A stretch of 64,000 nt of DNA from Glaciimonas sp. CA11.2 (GCF_034314045.1 NZ_JAVIWL010000001.1:1798001-1862000), one strand, 5' to 3'. Counted from the first letter of the stretch, positions 24,572 to 33,605 are shown. The notes: generated from the sequence alone by a model not told the origin. Numbers and translations are program-made.

Positions 24572-26070
24572 TGATAGTAATCAGGGCCACGCACATGGGC
24601 ATGGTCAGGACTGACCCAATCGCCAACTGGGGCACACGGTGTGCGATCACGGTTATTTTTGAGAATGTCACGGACGTGGCGGTATTGGCAGGCACCGAGC
24701 TGTAAGGCCAGCATGCATCCTGCTTCAAGACGTGGCTTGCCGTAGCGCTTGGCCAATGACAGCAGACCAAGACAGGCACGGTAGCCGTGCTCGGGATGTC
24801 TGTTCTCGGCCATCAGACGCGTCACCGCCTCCGCTGTCGCCGTACCGATGGTCTGTCCCCAGTGAATCAGTCGCTGTGGCGTCCATTCCAATTGCGCACG
24901 ATGCGCCACCGGCATATGCAGGGTGTCGGTGGTGAACCCGCCTTCGCCACTGTTGCGCGGATGACTGGCGACACGTTGACCGCGATGCAGGATTTCCACT
25001 GTCGTCGCTGTCATCCGGGCTTCCAGCACCTGACCGACCAGGGCTTGCGGCACACTGTAGTGATGGCGGCCGATCTCAACGTGGTAATCGTTATGCACCC
25101 TGACAGTCTTGAAATGCGCCATCTCATAACATTGCAATGGCAAAGGCCGTAGCGCCGGGACATCGAGTTGGGCAAACGCACTGGCGCGACTACCGGGTAG
25201 CTTCTGAAACGGCTTATCGTTAAGTACGCTCAGCAGCGGTGCGATGGCGACATCGACCTCGTGGACGCTGCTAAATTGCTGATGTCGCAGACGCGCCATG
25301 ATCCAGCGCTCGACGATCTGCACTGCTGATTCGGCCTTCGCTTTATCCTGAGGATGACGCGGACGGGCTGGCAAGATGGAGGTGCCGTAGTGGCGCGCAA
25401 AATCGCGTACGGTGTCGTTACTGCGTGGTTCGTAGCGATTGGCGTCGGCGATCATAGCCTTCGGATTATCGGGAACAATCAACTGCGGTACCCCGCCGAA
25501 GAAGCGCAGCGCACGCGCTGTCGAAGTGAGCCAGTCGGCCATCGTCTCACGCGGCGTAGCACAGGCATAGGTGTAGCTCGATGCGCCCAGAGCAGCGACG
25601 AAGATGTGGGCACGGCTACCATCAGTGAGACCGATAGTCGGACCAGCATAATCAATGAACAGTTTCTCGCCAGCCCGGTGAATCTGGCGCATAGAGCGTT
25701 TGAGCTGTTTGGCAAACTGCCGGTAATTCACGCAGAACTGTGAGTAGGCATAGGTCTGGTGCTGGGCATAATCGGCACGATACTCTTCCCATAGCAACAT
25801 CAGCGTCATCCCCTTGCGCCGCAGTTCGTGATGCAGCCTGGCGTAATCTGGCTGGACATGGTCTCGGGTCCGTTCTGGCGTGACCAAAAGCCGGTGCGCC
25901 AACTCGGTGTCGTCTACATCTTGCACCGCCGACCAGTCCAAACCGGCAACGGCGGCCAGGCCGACATACTTGGTGACGACTCCTTTTGAAATCCCCAGTG
26001 CTGCGGCAATCTGCTGGTGCGATAGTTTGGCATCCAGTTTTAAACGTAATACGTCTTTTATCTTACGCAT
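24568..26070 (-). CDS. istA: IS21-family transposase IstA
   Basis: The start at 26070 (MRKIKDVLRLKLDAKLSHQQ) follows AAGGAT and gives 500 residues; the frame continues upstream without support. An N-terminal HTH (IAAALGISKGVVTKYV) is followed by the retroviral-integrase DDE core, with aspartates in KLFIDYAGPT and IVPDNPKAMI and the glutamate in KAKAESAVQIVERWI. A C-terminal beta-barrel and helical region (YHVEIGRHHYSVPQALVG) follows. It carries out strand cleavage and transfer of the element. Confidence 0.95.
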   Translation of the reverse strand: MRKIKDVLRLKLDAKLSHQQIAAALGISKGVVTKYVGLAAVAGLDWSAVQDVDDTELAHRLLVTPERTRDHVQPDYARLHHELRRKGMTLMLLWEEYRADYAQHQTYAYSQFCVNYRQFAKQLKRSMRQIHRAGEKLFIDYAGPTIGLTDGSRAHIFVAALGASSYTYACATPRETMADWLTSTARALRFFGGVPQLIVPDNPKAMIADANRYEPRSNDTVRDFARHYGTSILPARPRHPQDKAKAESAVQIVERWIMARLRHQQFSSVHEVDVAIAPLLSVLNDKPFQKLPGSRASAFAQLDVPALRPLPLQCYEMAHFKTVRVHNDYHVEIGRHHYSVPQALVGQVLEARMTATTVEILHRGQRVASHPRNSGEGGFTTDTLHMPVAHRAQLEWTPQRLIHWGQTIGTATAEAVTRLMAENRHPEHGYRACLGLLSLAKRYGKPRLEAGCMLALQLGACQYRHVRDILKNNRDRTPCAPVGDWVSPDHAHVRGPDYYQ

Positions 26071-26174
26071 AGTGATCCTTTGTACGGGCACGTTGTCTCC
26101 AGACAAACTGGAAGCGTACCCGTTCGGTTGCTCTATGCGTAACATCATCACGGTGCTGTACGACACCATTCCGG

Positions 26175-26318
26175 TATCGTGACCGATGATTCTGCTATCG
26201 TGACCGCCGATTCTGGTCGGGCTTGAAATCGGTCACGATAGACCGGAATGAGCGGTCACGATGCGCCAGAATGGTCGGTCACGATAGACCAGAATCGGTG
26301 GTCACGATCGGCCAGAAT
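26175..26318. repeat. Multiple transposase-binding repeats at the IS21 right end
   Basis: Six copies of an approximately 22-base unit lie here. Two face one way (26175-26194, 26195-26216). Four tandem copies face the other way (26228-26249, 26250-26272, 26273-26295, 26296-26318), each holding GGTCACGAT and CCAGAAT or CCGGAAT. The left end of the element has two copies (23699-23720 and 23721-23743). IS21 elements normally carry a few such repeats; this end is unusually rich. Confidence 0.8.
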
Positions 26319-26745
26319 ACCCAACATCGCTAGGAAGTGTCAGGTCACGACCAATTTTCAGAGTACCAAGGCTGCCGCTCAAACCGACTAACGAACGACG
26401 TGTCCACAGACCCGATCCACCGTTGACCGTGCCAGTGCTGCCGTCAAAGCCGTTTTCCAATTGGAACAGCGCTTTCAAACCGCCGCCCAGATCTTCGTTG
26501 CCTTGAAAGCCGAACATGCTGGTTCCCCAGACATTGCCATCAACACCCCATTTGCCGCCAACGATGGGTTTGTTGTTGGCATTGACGCTGCCGGTAAGCT
26601 GGTTACTTTGATAATTAATGCCGTCAACGACACGGCCGTAAATCGTGACGTTGGTTTGCGCTTGCGCGTTGCCAATGCAAGCACAAGCGAGTAGGCCAGC
26701 GACAACGACTGGTTTTGCCAGCAGCATTTTGAAAATTGTTTTCAT
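26319..26745 (-). pseudogene. Gram-negative porin, N-terminal part (split by IS21 element)
   Basis: AGGAGATGAA precedes the ATG at 26745. The fragment has a classical signal peptide (KPVVVAGLLACACIGNAQA, cleaved before QTNV) and the first strands of a porin (VTIYGRVVDGINYQSNQ, GFQGNEDLGGGLKALFQLENGF, RRSLVGLSGSLGTLKIGRD). The frame enters the IS after SDVGY. As it stands it would yield a truncated exported product of about 142 porin residues that cannot form a barrel. Confidence 0.92.
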
Positions 26746-27030
26746 TTCATCTCCTAGGTACAACACATGGTGTTAAACACCGATTCCGAGCTTTAAGTAA
26801 CTCGATTTTTATTGTCAATTAAATAAAATATTTCTCACCTACAAGGCTTCGTCTCATAGGAGAGTGATCAACGAACAATTAATAAAGACAGTTGATTTAT
26901 TAATTAAATGCGAATATATTACGAATCAGAAATGCGGTAAAGGACTTATCGATAAAACATAAAATATTTTTTAGATAACGTTGTTTGACGTTGCTTTCTA
27001 TCTAATTGTTTAGAACCGGAGGAGACATAA

Positions 27031-28002
27031 ATGAAACTTAAAAATCGCGTTGCCCTAGCTGTTTTGACCATGGTCGCAGGATTGGCCGCTGCCGCTGATC
27101 AACCGATCATCGGGCTGATCACCAAAACTGATACCAATCCGTATTTCGTAAAAATGAAGGAAGGCGCACAAGAAGCCGCTAAAGCCAAAGGCGCTAAGTT
27201 GCTGACAGCCGCTGGCAAGTCCGACGGCGATAATGCTGGTCAGATCGCGGCGATTGAAAACATGATTGCGGCGGGTGCAAAAGTTATTCTGATCACGCCA
27301 AGCGACGCCAAGGCGATCGTTCCTGCGTTAAAAAAGGCGCGTGACCAAGGCGTGATGGTGATTACCTTAGATAGTCCGACTGACCCGCAAAATGCGGCGG
27401 ACGCGCTGTTTGCGACGGATAACTTCAAGGCTGGCGTTCTGGTTGGTCAATATGCCAAAGCAGCCTTTGGTGACAAACCGGCCAAGATCGCCACGCTGGA
27501 TTTATTTCCTGGTCATCCGGTCGGCATCCAGCGTCATGATGGGTTCCTGCAAGGCTTTGGCATCAAAAAAGGTGATGCAAGCATCGTTTGTATGCAGGAT
27601 AGTTTTGGCGATCAGGCTAAAGGTCAGACTGCGATGGAAAACTACCTGCAAAAGAATCCCGAGATCAACCTTGTCTACACCATTAATGAGCCTGCCGCAG
27701 CTGGCGCTTACAAGGCTTTAAAAGCCGCAGGTAAAGAAAAAAGCGTGATGATCGTCTCTGTCGACGGTGGTTGCGACGGTGTGCGCAATGTCAAGGGCGG
27801 GGTAATTGCGGCGACTTCCCAGCAGTATCCGCTACGGATGGCGTCCCTCGGCGTTGACGCGGGTGTCGACTACATTAAAACCGGCAAGAAGGTCAGCGGT
27901 TACGTTGATACCGGCGTCATGCTGATTACCGATAAAAAGCAAAAAAATATCGACAGCAAAGATAGTGCATTTGGCCTGAACGCTTGTTGGGGCATGAAGT
28001 AA
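27031..28002 (+). CDS. frcB: Sugar ABC transporter periplasmic binding protein (FrcB-like)
   Basis: The 323-residue protein has a signal peptide (AVLTMVAGLAAAADQ) and the type I periplasmic sugar-binding fold (IIGLITKTDTNPYFVKMKEGAQEAAKAKGA, AIENMIAAGAKVILITPSDAKAIVPALKKA, VSVDGGCDGVRNV). GGAGGAGACATAA precedes the ATG. The set of neighbours (permease, ATPase, mutarotase, ROK regulator, PfkB kinase) matches the frc fructose importer of rhizobia. The sugar could also be another ketose or pentose. Confidence 0.9.
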   Translation: MKLKNRVALAVLTMVAGLAAAADQPIIGLITKTDTNPYFVKMKEGAQEAAKAKGAKLLTAAGKSDGDNAGQIAAIENMIAAGAKVILITPSDAKAIVPALKKARDQGVMVITLDSPTDPQNAADALFATDNFKAGVLVGQYAKAAFGDKPAKIATLDLFPGHPVGIQRHDGFLQGFGIKKGDASIVCMQDSFGDQAKGQTAMENYLQKNPEINLVYTINEPAAAGAYKALKAAGKEKSVMIVSVDGGCDGVRNVKGGVIAATSQQYPLRMASLGVDAGVDYIKTGKKVSGYVDTGVMLITDKKQKNIDSKDSAFGLNACWGMK

Positions 28003-28154
28003 TGTGAACCGGGGCTGGCGAGTAAGCGATCGATTTGAGAGTCAGCTTATTTGAACGCTGCGTATTTAGAAGCCGACCCAACAGATGATTGCAAGGTCGC
28101 TTTTAAAGCTAATCGCCGCCAGCCCATTTCCTGAACCAATAAGGATACCAATTT

Positions 28155-29111
28155 ATGAAGCGTTACTTAGATCATTTGCCTCCGCTGTCTTCGCTGGGGC
28201 CGTGTATTGCGCTATTAGTCGCATGTCTGTTTTTTTCAACGCAATCCGACCGCTTTTTGAGTGGAGAGAATTTTTCTCTGATTCTGCAACAAGTGATGGT
28301 GGTTGGTGTGATTGCCATAGGCCAGACGCTAATTATTTTGACGGCCGGTATTGATTTGTCTTGCGGCATGGCAATGGCGTTAGGTTCGGTTGTGATGACC
28401 AAATTCGCTACCGAACACGGCGTGCATCCGTATCTTGCCGTGATATGCGGGTTAATGGCCTGCACGTTGGTTGGCTACCTGAATGGCGCGTTAGTGACCA
28501 AGGTCAAATTACCTGCATTTATTGTCACACTCGGCACGATGAATATTGTCTTTGCGATTACGCAGGTGTATTCCGGGGCGCAAACAGTGACCAATCTGCC
28601 AGACGCATTACTATTCTTTGGCAATACCTTTCATATCGGCCAGACCAATATTACCTACGGCACGGTGCTGATGTTGGGGCTGTATCTGCTGACGTGGTTT
28701 TATCTGCGTGATACTGCGCCAGGACGGCATATTTATGCCGTCGGCAATAACCGTGAAGCGGCACGGCTGACCGGTATTGCGACCGATCGCGTATTACTCA
28801 ATGTGTATATGCTGGCCGGTTTGTTATACGGCATTGCCGCACTTCTTTCTGTCGCCCGTATGGGCGTGGGCGATCCGCAAGCGGGCCAGACCGATAATCT
28901 GGATAGCATCACAGCGGTGGTGCTGGGTGGTACTAGTCTGTTCGGTGGACGCGGCATGATTGGCGGTACGCTGATCGGCGTCATGATTGTGGGCGTATTC
29001 CGCAACGGCTTGACCCTGATGGGCGTGCCATCCGTGTTTCAGGTGATGGTAACCGGTATTCTGGTCATTCTGGCAGTTGCTACCGACCAATTCACGCACA
29101 AGAAAGGTTGA
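28155..29111 (+). CDS. frcC: Sugar ABC transporter permease (FrcC/RbsC-like)
   Basis: The 318-residue multi-spanning inner-membrane protein belongs to the RbsC/FrcC family. Visible blocks are VVGVIAIGQTLIILTAGIDLSCGMAMALGS, YLNGALVTKVKLPAFIVTLGTMNIVF, AVGNNREAARLTGIATDRV and AVVLGGTSLFGGRGMIGGTLIGV. AAGGATACC precedes the ATG. It forms the homodimeric channel for the sugar delivered by FrcB. The 150-base gap after frcB holds no gene. Confidence 0.92.
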   Translation: MKRYLDHLPPLSSLGPCIALLVACLFFSTQSDRFLSGENFSLILQQVMVVGVIAIGQTLIILTAGIDLSCGMAMALGSVVMTKFATEHGVHPYLAVICGLMACTLVGYLNGALVTKVKLPAFIVTLGTMNIVFAITQVYSGAQTVTNLPDALLFFGNTFHIGQTNITYGTVLMLGLYLLTWFYLRDTAPGRHIYAVGNNREAARLTGIATDRVLLNVYMLAGLLYGIAALLSVARMGVGDPQAGQTDNLDSITAVVLGGTSLFGGRGMIGGTLIGVMIVGVFRNGLTLMGVPSVFQVMVTGILVILAVATDQFTHKKG

Positions 29112-29113
29112 AA

Positions 29114-29908
29114 ATGACGACGAATAATTCAGCCATCATTTTTCAGGCACGTGGCATTACCAAACGGTACGGGCATGTGACTGCGCTTGATGGCGTCGAT
29201 TTTGATCTGCGTGCCGGTGAAATTCTGGCCGTGATTGGTGATAACGGTGCTGGCAAATCCAGTCTGATTAAAGCTTTATCGGGCGCTCTCGTTCCCGATT
29301 CCGGAGAGATGCTGCTGGACGGTCAACGGGTCCAGTTTCGCTCGCCGATTGATGCGCGTCGCTATGGGATTGAGACGGTTTATCAGGATTTGGCTGTCGC
29401 GCCAGCGATGACCATTGCTGAAAATCTGTTTCTTGGGCGTGAGATATTGAAAGCCGGTTTTCTGGGAAAATTTCTGAAGGTGATCGATAAGAAGAAAATG
29501 CTGGCAGAAGCAATCAAGCATATGCAGGATCTGAAAATCGGTATCCGTTCCATGAATCAGGCGGTAGAGACCTTATCCGGCGGTCAGCGTCAGGGTGTTG
29601 CTGTAGCCCGTAGTACGGCGTTTGCCAAGCACGTCGTGATTCTTGATGAGCCGACGGCGGCGTTGGGCGTCAAAGAGGGCAATATGGTGCTTGAACTGAT
29701 TCGACGGGTGCGGGATCGGGGCCTTTCGGTGATACTGATCAGTCACAATATGCCGCATGTGTTCGAGATCGCCGACCGCATTCACATTCAGCGGTTAGGC
29801 AAGCGCGTGGCAGTAGTCGATCCCAAGCACATCAGCATGTCAGACACGGTTGCCGTAATGACCGGTGCAAAAAATCCTGAAGACCTGCCGAAAGATGCCC
29901 ATGCTTAA
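29114..29908 (+). CDS. frcA: Sugar ABC transporter ATP-binding protein (FrcA-like)
   Basis: ATG 29114 (MTTNNSAIIFQARG) with AAAGG upstream is the likely start, giving 264 residues with a single nucleotide-binding domain as in FrcA, not the double domain of RbsA. Walker A is GDNGAGKSSLIKALSGA, the signature is LSGGQRQGVAVARS, Walker B is VVILDEPTAALGVKEG and the H-loop is ILISHNM. It powers FrcC. The end of the gene overlaps the mutarotase start. Confidence 0.92.
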   Translation: MTTNNSAIIFQARGITKRYGHVTALDGVDFDLRAGEILAVIGDNGAGKSSLIKALSGALVPDSGEMLLDGQRVQFRSPIDARRYGIETVYQDLAVAPAMTIAENLFLGREILKAGFLGKFLKVIDKKKMLAEAIKHMQDLKIGIRSMNQAVETLSGGQRQGVAVARSTAFAKHVVILDEPTAALGVKEGNMVLELIRRVRDRGLSVILISHNMPHVFEIADRIHIQRLGKRVAVVDPKHISMSDTVAVMTGAKNPEDLPKDAHA

Positions 29909-30341
29909 AGGTATCGACGCGCTGTTATCGCCGGAATTGCTGAAAATACTCTGTGAAATGGGGCACGGGGATGAAGTTGCGGTGGTAGATGCCAACTTCA
30001 CTGCCGAGTCGTTGGGGCGGGGAAAACCGATTGTCAGGTTGCCGGGATGCGATTTGTATCGAACCTGTGCAGCCGTGTTGTCGGTATTTCCGTTAGATGC
30101 CGCAGTGACGCAGCCGGTCGCTTACATGCAAGTGTCTGATAGCCCGGCCGGATTCACGTCGACGGTTCAGTTATCGGTGATTGTGTTGTTGGAAGTGGGC
30201 GATTTGGCTAGGCCGGAACAATGCGAAGCGATGGAGCGGTTCAGTTTTTATGAGCGGGTTAAGCAAGCTTACGCGATTGTGCAAACGGGTGAGATGCAAT
30301 CTTACGCCAATTTTATTTTCAAAAAAGGCGTCATTAACTGA
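29904..30341 (+). CDS. RbsD/FucU-family sugar mutarotase
   Basis: ATG 29904 (MLKGIDALLSPELLKIL) has GAAAG six bases upstream and overlaps the end of frcA; ATG 29898 is the alternative. The 145-residue product has the family signature MGHGDEVAVVDANFTAESL, RLPGCDLYRTCAAVLSVFPLD and the C-terminal RFSFYERVKQAYAIVQTGE, YANFIFKKG. RbsD and FucU interconvert sugar anomers. Here it probably supplies the anomer or ring form required by the kinase or transporter. Confidence 0.9.
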   Translation, partial: LKGIDALLSPELLKILCEMGHGDEVAVVDANFTAESLGRGKPIVRLPGCDLYRTCAAVLSVFPLDAAVTQPVAYMQVSDSPAGFTSTVQLSVIVLLEVGDLARPEQCEAMERFSFYERVKQAYAIVQTGEMQSYANFIFKKGVIN

Positions 30342-30636
30342 CAATTAGTAGCGTAACAATTAGCAGCACACTGAAGTTGACACATTGAGAGACGGTAAGA
30401 TGCACCCCACAAGGGCGATGCTGAAAACTAACCACTTCCATGTCGCGCAAACCTGAATGCCTTGTCACGCAGAAGTGCTCTCTTGCGAGGGAAATGTGTT
30501 GTACGGGCACGCGGATGGAAAAGTGTGTAATTATGCCGCTGATGCTCTCCTGCAAGGAGCACAAATTGACGATAATGCGCAAGAAATTCATACTCTTACC
30601 TCAGAAAGGAAGCGGTAAAGCGCCGCTTCTATTAAC

Positions 30637-31890
30637 ATGAAAAATGAACACACGGAATCATCGGTGAGCCAGCCAGTCGACGACGACAGCGAATGGCTCA
30701 GACCGCGTGGTTCAAATCAGATTGGAATGAGTCAGTTTAATGAGCGCGTTGTACTGCAAGCAATACGATTTCACGGCAGTATGCCAAAAGCTGACCTTGC
30801 CCGACTCACCAAGCTCAGTACGCAAACGATCTCAATCATCATTAATCGTCTGCTCGAAGAAGGATTGGTGATAAAGCTTGCACCGTTGCGCGGCAAGGTT
30901 GGCCAACCATCCGTCCCGATAGCGCTCAATCCGGACGGTGCTTTTTCTATTGGTATCAAGATTGGTCGCCGTAGTCTGGACGTGTTGCTGGTCGACTTTG
31001 TCGGAAACGCACGCGAGCGGTCATCGTTGTCGTACGCGTTTCCCGACGCCGATGTGTTGTTTAACGAAATTGAACAGCAACTCAAGAATATGAATGGGCT
31101 GCTGGGTCCTAGACGCGCAGGGCGACTCAGCGGTATCGGTATCGCAGCACCGTTGGCGTTGGGTGGGTGGCAAACGCTTCTCGGCATGCCTCCCGAGCAA
31201 GCCGAAAAATGGAAGCAGCTTGATATCAGGGAACGCGTGCAAGGAATGACAAACCTGCCGGTCGAGTTCGCCAAAGACACTGCGGCAGCCTGTGTTGCGG
31301 AACTGGTCGCTGGGCGTGGCAGAAGTATTAAAAGTTTCTTGTATGTGTTTGTTGATACCTTTATCGGCGGCGGCCTTGTCATCGACAGTCATTTGCGAGG
31401 CGGTCTTCATGGGAACGCTGGCGCCCTTGCCTCGATCCCGCTCGGGCTGGCGAAAAGTGACAGCAAAACGGCACCTGATCAACTGTTGAGTGATGCGTCG
31501 CTGTTCAAACTGGAACAATTATTTGGCGCCGCGGGGCTGGACCAGGCTGCGTGCTTTGATGCCCGCGCATTGCAAGCGCCTTGGGTCACGCATACGCGCG
31601 CCTGGCTCGACGATGCAGCGCGTGCGATTGCACTTGCGATTAACAGCGCAACCTGTTTGCTGGATTTGGACAAAATTATTATCGATGGCTCTTGTGATCG
31701 AACACTGCTCGAAAAACTCCTTGAAGAAGTAGAAATTTCGCTCGGCTATTACAATTGGGAAGGGGTTATGCGTCCGGAAATTCTCGCCGGTACTATCGGC
31801 TCGGACGCCCGGGCAATAGGTGGCGCGCTGTTACCGCTGTATGCCAACTTTGCCCCGGATCGGGATCTGTTTCTCAAGTTAAGCAATTAA
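30637..31890 (+). CDS. ROK-family transcriptional regulator (FrcR/NagC/XylR type)
   Basis: The 417-residue protein joins an N-terminal winged helix (QFNERVVLQAIRFHGSMPKADLARLTKLSTQTISIIINRLLEEGLV) to a ROK sugar-binding domain (FSIGIKIGRRSLDVLLVDFVG, FLYVFVDTFIGGGLVIDSHLRGG). The cysteine-rich zinc motif of many ROK proteins is not visible. As in rhizobial frc loci it probably represses the operon and is relieved by the sugar. It lies about 295 bases after the mutarotase gene, so it may have its own promoter. Confidence 0.9.
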   Translation: MKNEHTESSVSQPVDDDSEWLRPRGSNQIGMSQFNERVVLQAIRFHGSMPKADLARLTKLSTQTISIIINRLLEEGLVIKLAPLRGKVGQPSVPIALNPDGAFSIGIKIGRRSLDVLLVDFVGNARERSSLSYAFPDADVLFNEIEQQLKNMNGLLGPRRAGRLSGIGIAAPLALGGWQTLLGMPPEQAEKWKQLDIRERVQGMTNLPVEFAKDTAAACVAELVAGRGRSIKSFLYVFVDTFIGGGLVIDSHLRGGLHGNAGALASIPLGLAKSDSKTAPDQLLSDASLFKLEQLFGAAGLDQAACFDARALQAPWVTHTRAWLDDAARAIALAINSATCLLDLDKIIIDGSCDRTLLEKLLEEVEISLGYYNWEGVMRPEILAGTIGSDARAIGGALLPLYANFAPDRDLFLKLSN

Positions 31891-32032
31891 CGTTGAAAGC
31901 ACTTGCTGGATTCGTCATTGTTCGACACTGAAGGTGGTTGCTGGCAACCAAAAGGTAGGTCCCAACACAGTTACGCCACCGGCTAATGCAACGAGTCGGT
32001 TTTATCATCAATGAGCGAATAACGAGAATATT

Positions 32033-32980
32033 ATGATAGCGACAATAGGGGAAGCACTGGTGGATTTGATCGAGCAACCGGACGGGCGTTTTCAAGCCTG
32101 TCTTGGTGGTTCGGTATGTAATTTCACGGTGGGATTAGCGCGACAAGGCGTCCCCACCGCCTACCTCAACCCGCTGTCACAAGATAAGTTCGGGAAGAAA
32201 TTTTATTCTCTTCTTACCGACAATGGCGTCCATCTGGGTGCAAACGCAACGAGTTCGTGGCCGACTTCGCTCGCGGTGGTCAGTCTTGATGCGCAAGGTT
32301 CGCCGACTTACGCCTTTCACCGTGAAGCGGTGGCGGATAGGGATGTCAGCGCCGAGATGTTGATTTCACGCTTCCCAGAAGGCATGGAATTGCTGCACAC
32401 GGGCGGACTGGCATTGGTCCCGGATGATCTGGAAAAGATCCTCACTGCGATAGACGAAGCAAAAAATCGTGGTGCCATTGTGTCGATTGATGCCAATTTG
32501 CGACCGCTGGCGGTGGCACATCGTGATGACTATATTGAAGGCGTCAAACGCGCTATTGCCCAGTCGCATATCGTCAAAGTCAGTGACGAGGATCTGGAGA
32601 TTCTTGGTTTTGGCGCGCCGTCCCTTGCCGAACTGGCCAACATTTTATTTCAAGCATCAACGTTGCAACTGATTGCATTGACGCGCGGTGCGCAAGGTGC
32701 CGCATTGCTGACGCGTGCTCATCAGGTCGAATTGCCGACTCCAGGAGCGCTAAATGTGGTTGATACGGTCGGGGCGGGCGATTGTTTTCATGCCGGATTG
32801 ATCGCTTATCTAAGGCGTTCGGACAAGTTGACCTCATCCCGGGAACTGGCCCAAGTTGATCAACATTTTTTGCGCGGTGCACTTCAACACGCGATTGCAG
32901 CGGCCAGTATTAACATTACGCGAGTGGGTTGTGATCCTGCGTCTTGGGAAGAGACTGAGCAATTTGTTCCTAGTCTCTGA
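32033..32980 (+). CDS. frcK: PfkB-family carbohydrate kinase (fructokinase-like)
   Basis: The 315-residue protein has ribokinase/fructokinase motifs: TIGEALVDLIEQPDGRF, LGGSVCNFTVGLARQGVPTAYLNPLSQDKFG, and the catalytic-base segment NVVDTVGAGDCFHAGLIAYL with the DTVGAGD anion hole. It should phosphorylate the imported sugar, fructose by analogy with frc operons. It ends the functional part of the operon, and only 20 bases later a decayed PEP-CTERM fragment begins. Confidence 0.9.
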   Translation: MIATIGEALVDLIEQPDGRFQACLGGSVCNFTVGLARQGVPTAYLNPLSQDKFGKKFYSLLTDNGVHLGANATSSWPTSLAVVSLDAQGSPTYAFHREAVADRDVSAEMLISRFPEGMELLHTGGLALVPDDLEKILTAIDEAKNRGAIVSIDANLRPLAVAHRDDYIEGVKRAIAQSHIVKVSDEDLEILGFGAPSLAELANILFQASTLQLIALTRGAQGAALLTRAHQVELPTPGALNVVDTVGAGDCFHAGLIAYLRRSDKLTSSRELAQVDQHFLRGALQHAIAAASINITRVGCDPASWEETEQFVPSL

Positions 32981-32998
32981 ATTCTGATTGGCATGATT

Positions 32999-33321
32999 GA
33001 TCAATCCACCGACCCTATGACCCTGACAGCATACAGTGGAGTCAATGGGACGGGCCTGAACCTCGGATACACATCGGTTTTAGATATTCTAAATTTCCAG
33101 AATAATAAACTCTGTTTATGGGTGTCACTGATTCTGATAATGACATACGTTCGGTTGTGTTTTCTTATAACGGAAATAACACGGGCGACACAATTGGAAT
33201 GGATGACATTTCGTTTGCAAGTAACGCCGTTGCTGAACCAACAAGCCTGGCATTGCTTGGACGAGGTCTTTTCGGTTTTGTAGCATCCCGCCGCAAATCA
33301 TCGAAAAACCAAAACGCATAG
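32999..33321 (+). pseudogene. Remnant of a PEP-CTERM protein (C-terminal part, frameshifted)
   Basis: Two frames together encode the end of a PEP-CTERM protein. The first reads LTAYSGVNGTGLNLGYTSVL and on to about 33118. The second continues MGVTDSDNDIRSVVFSYN, then the sorting tail VAEPTSLALLGRGLFG, FVASRRKS. That tail has the PEP-like EP, hydrophobic stretch and basic end recognised by exosortase. A one-base loss near 33110-33118 separates the frames, and the signal peptide and most of the body are missing. No exosortase gene lies in the window. Confidence 0.75.
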
Positions 33322-33418
33322 ATCTTCTTTTCTGGTGCCGTTCAAACGTCGCCGCGTGCGTCGTTTTTCGTTTACCAGTGCTTTATGTCGTCGAATTACC
33401 CAACGTTGCAACACTGAC

Positions 33419-33449
33419 AAAGCGCCAACCTTAACGGGTTCGCTTTTTT
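33419..33449 (+). terminator. Rho-independent terminator
   Basis: AAGCG and AACC pair imperfectly with GGTT and CGCTT, followed by a run of six T. It would end transcripts from the frc operon and the PEP-CTERM remnant. Confidence 0.55.
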
Positions 33450-33516
33450 ATTTACATCGCTGACTCGCTGACTTTTTCTCGATCTTGCGTGTTGAAGGAC
33501 CTGAAAAATCCACCTC

Positions 33517-33605
33517 GCCATAGCGGACCGACCATGAGCACAACGCGGCGTTTGAGAGATGGTCCATCAAACCTATTACGAGCACCAAAAATGCTAGAGC
33601 GATCT
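33517..33605 (-). pseudogene. Shred of an amino-acid permease gene, paralogous to 35535-35623
   Basis: About 89 bases align with the segment 35535-35623 inside the APC permease gene, in the same orientation. Long shared runs include ACCATGAGC, CAACGCGG, CCATCAAACCTATTAC and AAAAATGC, with scattered substitutions and a one-base gap. The fragment has no intact frame. It is a decayed copy of the last transmembrane region. The PhyH gene sits between the copy and the intact gene. Confidence 0.7.

Larger units (their letters stand above)
23699..26318 (-). mobile_element. IS21-family insertion sequence
   Basis: The element is 2,620 bases between ATTCTGG at the left end and CCAGAAT at the right end, which are inverted repeats of each other. 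It encodes IstA and IstB in the overlapping order typical of IS21. Multiple copies of an approximately 22-base repeat (GGTCACGAT plus about five bases plus CCAGAAT) occupy both ends: two at the left and six at the right. The target is a porin gene. No long target duplication is visible; because GTAT/ATAC flank the ends symmetrically, at most a 2-base TA duplication can be argued. Confidence 0.9.

Noticed and set aside
23697..26320. GTATTC/GAATAC flanks considered as a 6-bp target-site duplication of the IS21 element
   Set aside because: They are inverted, not direct, repeats, so they extend the terminal symmetry instead of marking a duplication.
30440..30640. 66-codon forward frame before the ROK regulator
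   Set aside because: Cysteine- and methionine-rich random-looking sequence without a ribosome site or family; the interval is better read as the regulator's promoter region.
32999..33321. A functional PEP-CTERM/exosortase system
   Set aside because: Only a frameshifted C-terminal remnant is present and no exosortase gene lies in the window.
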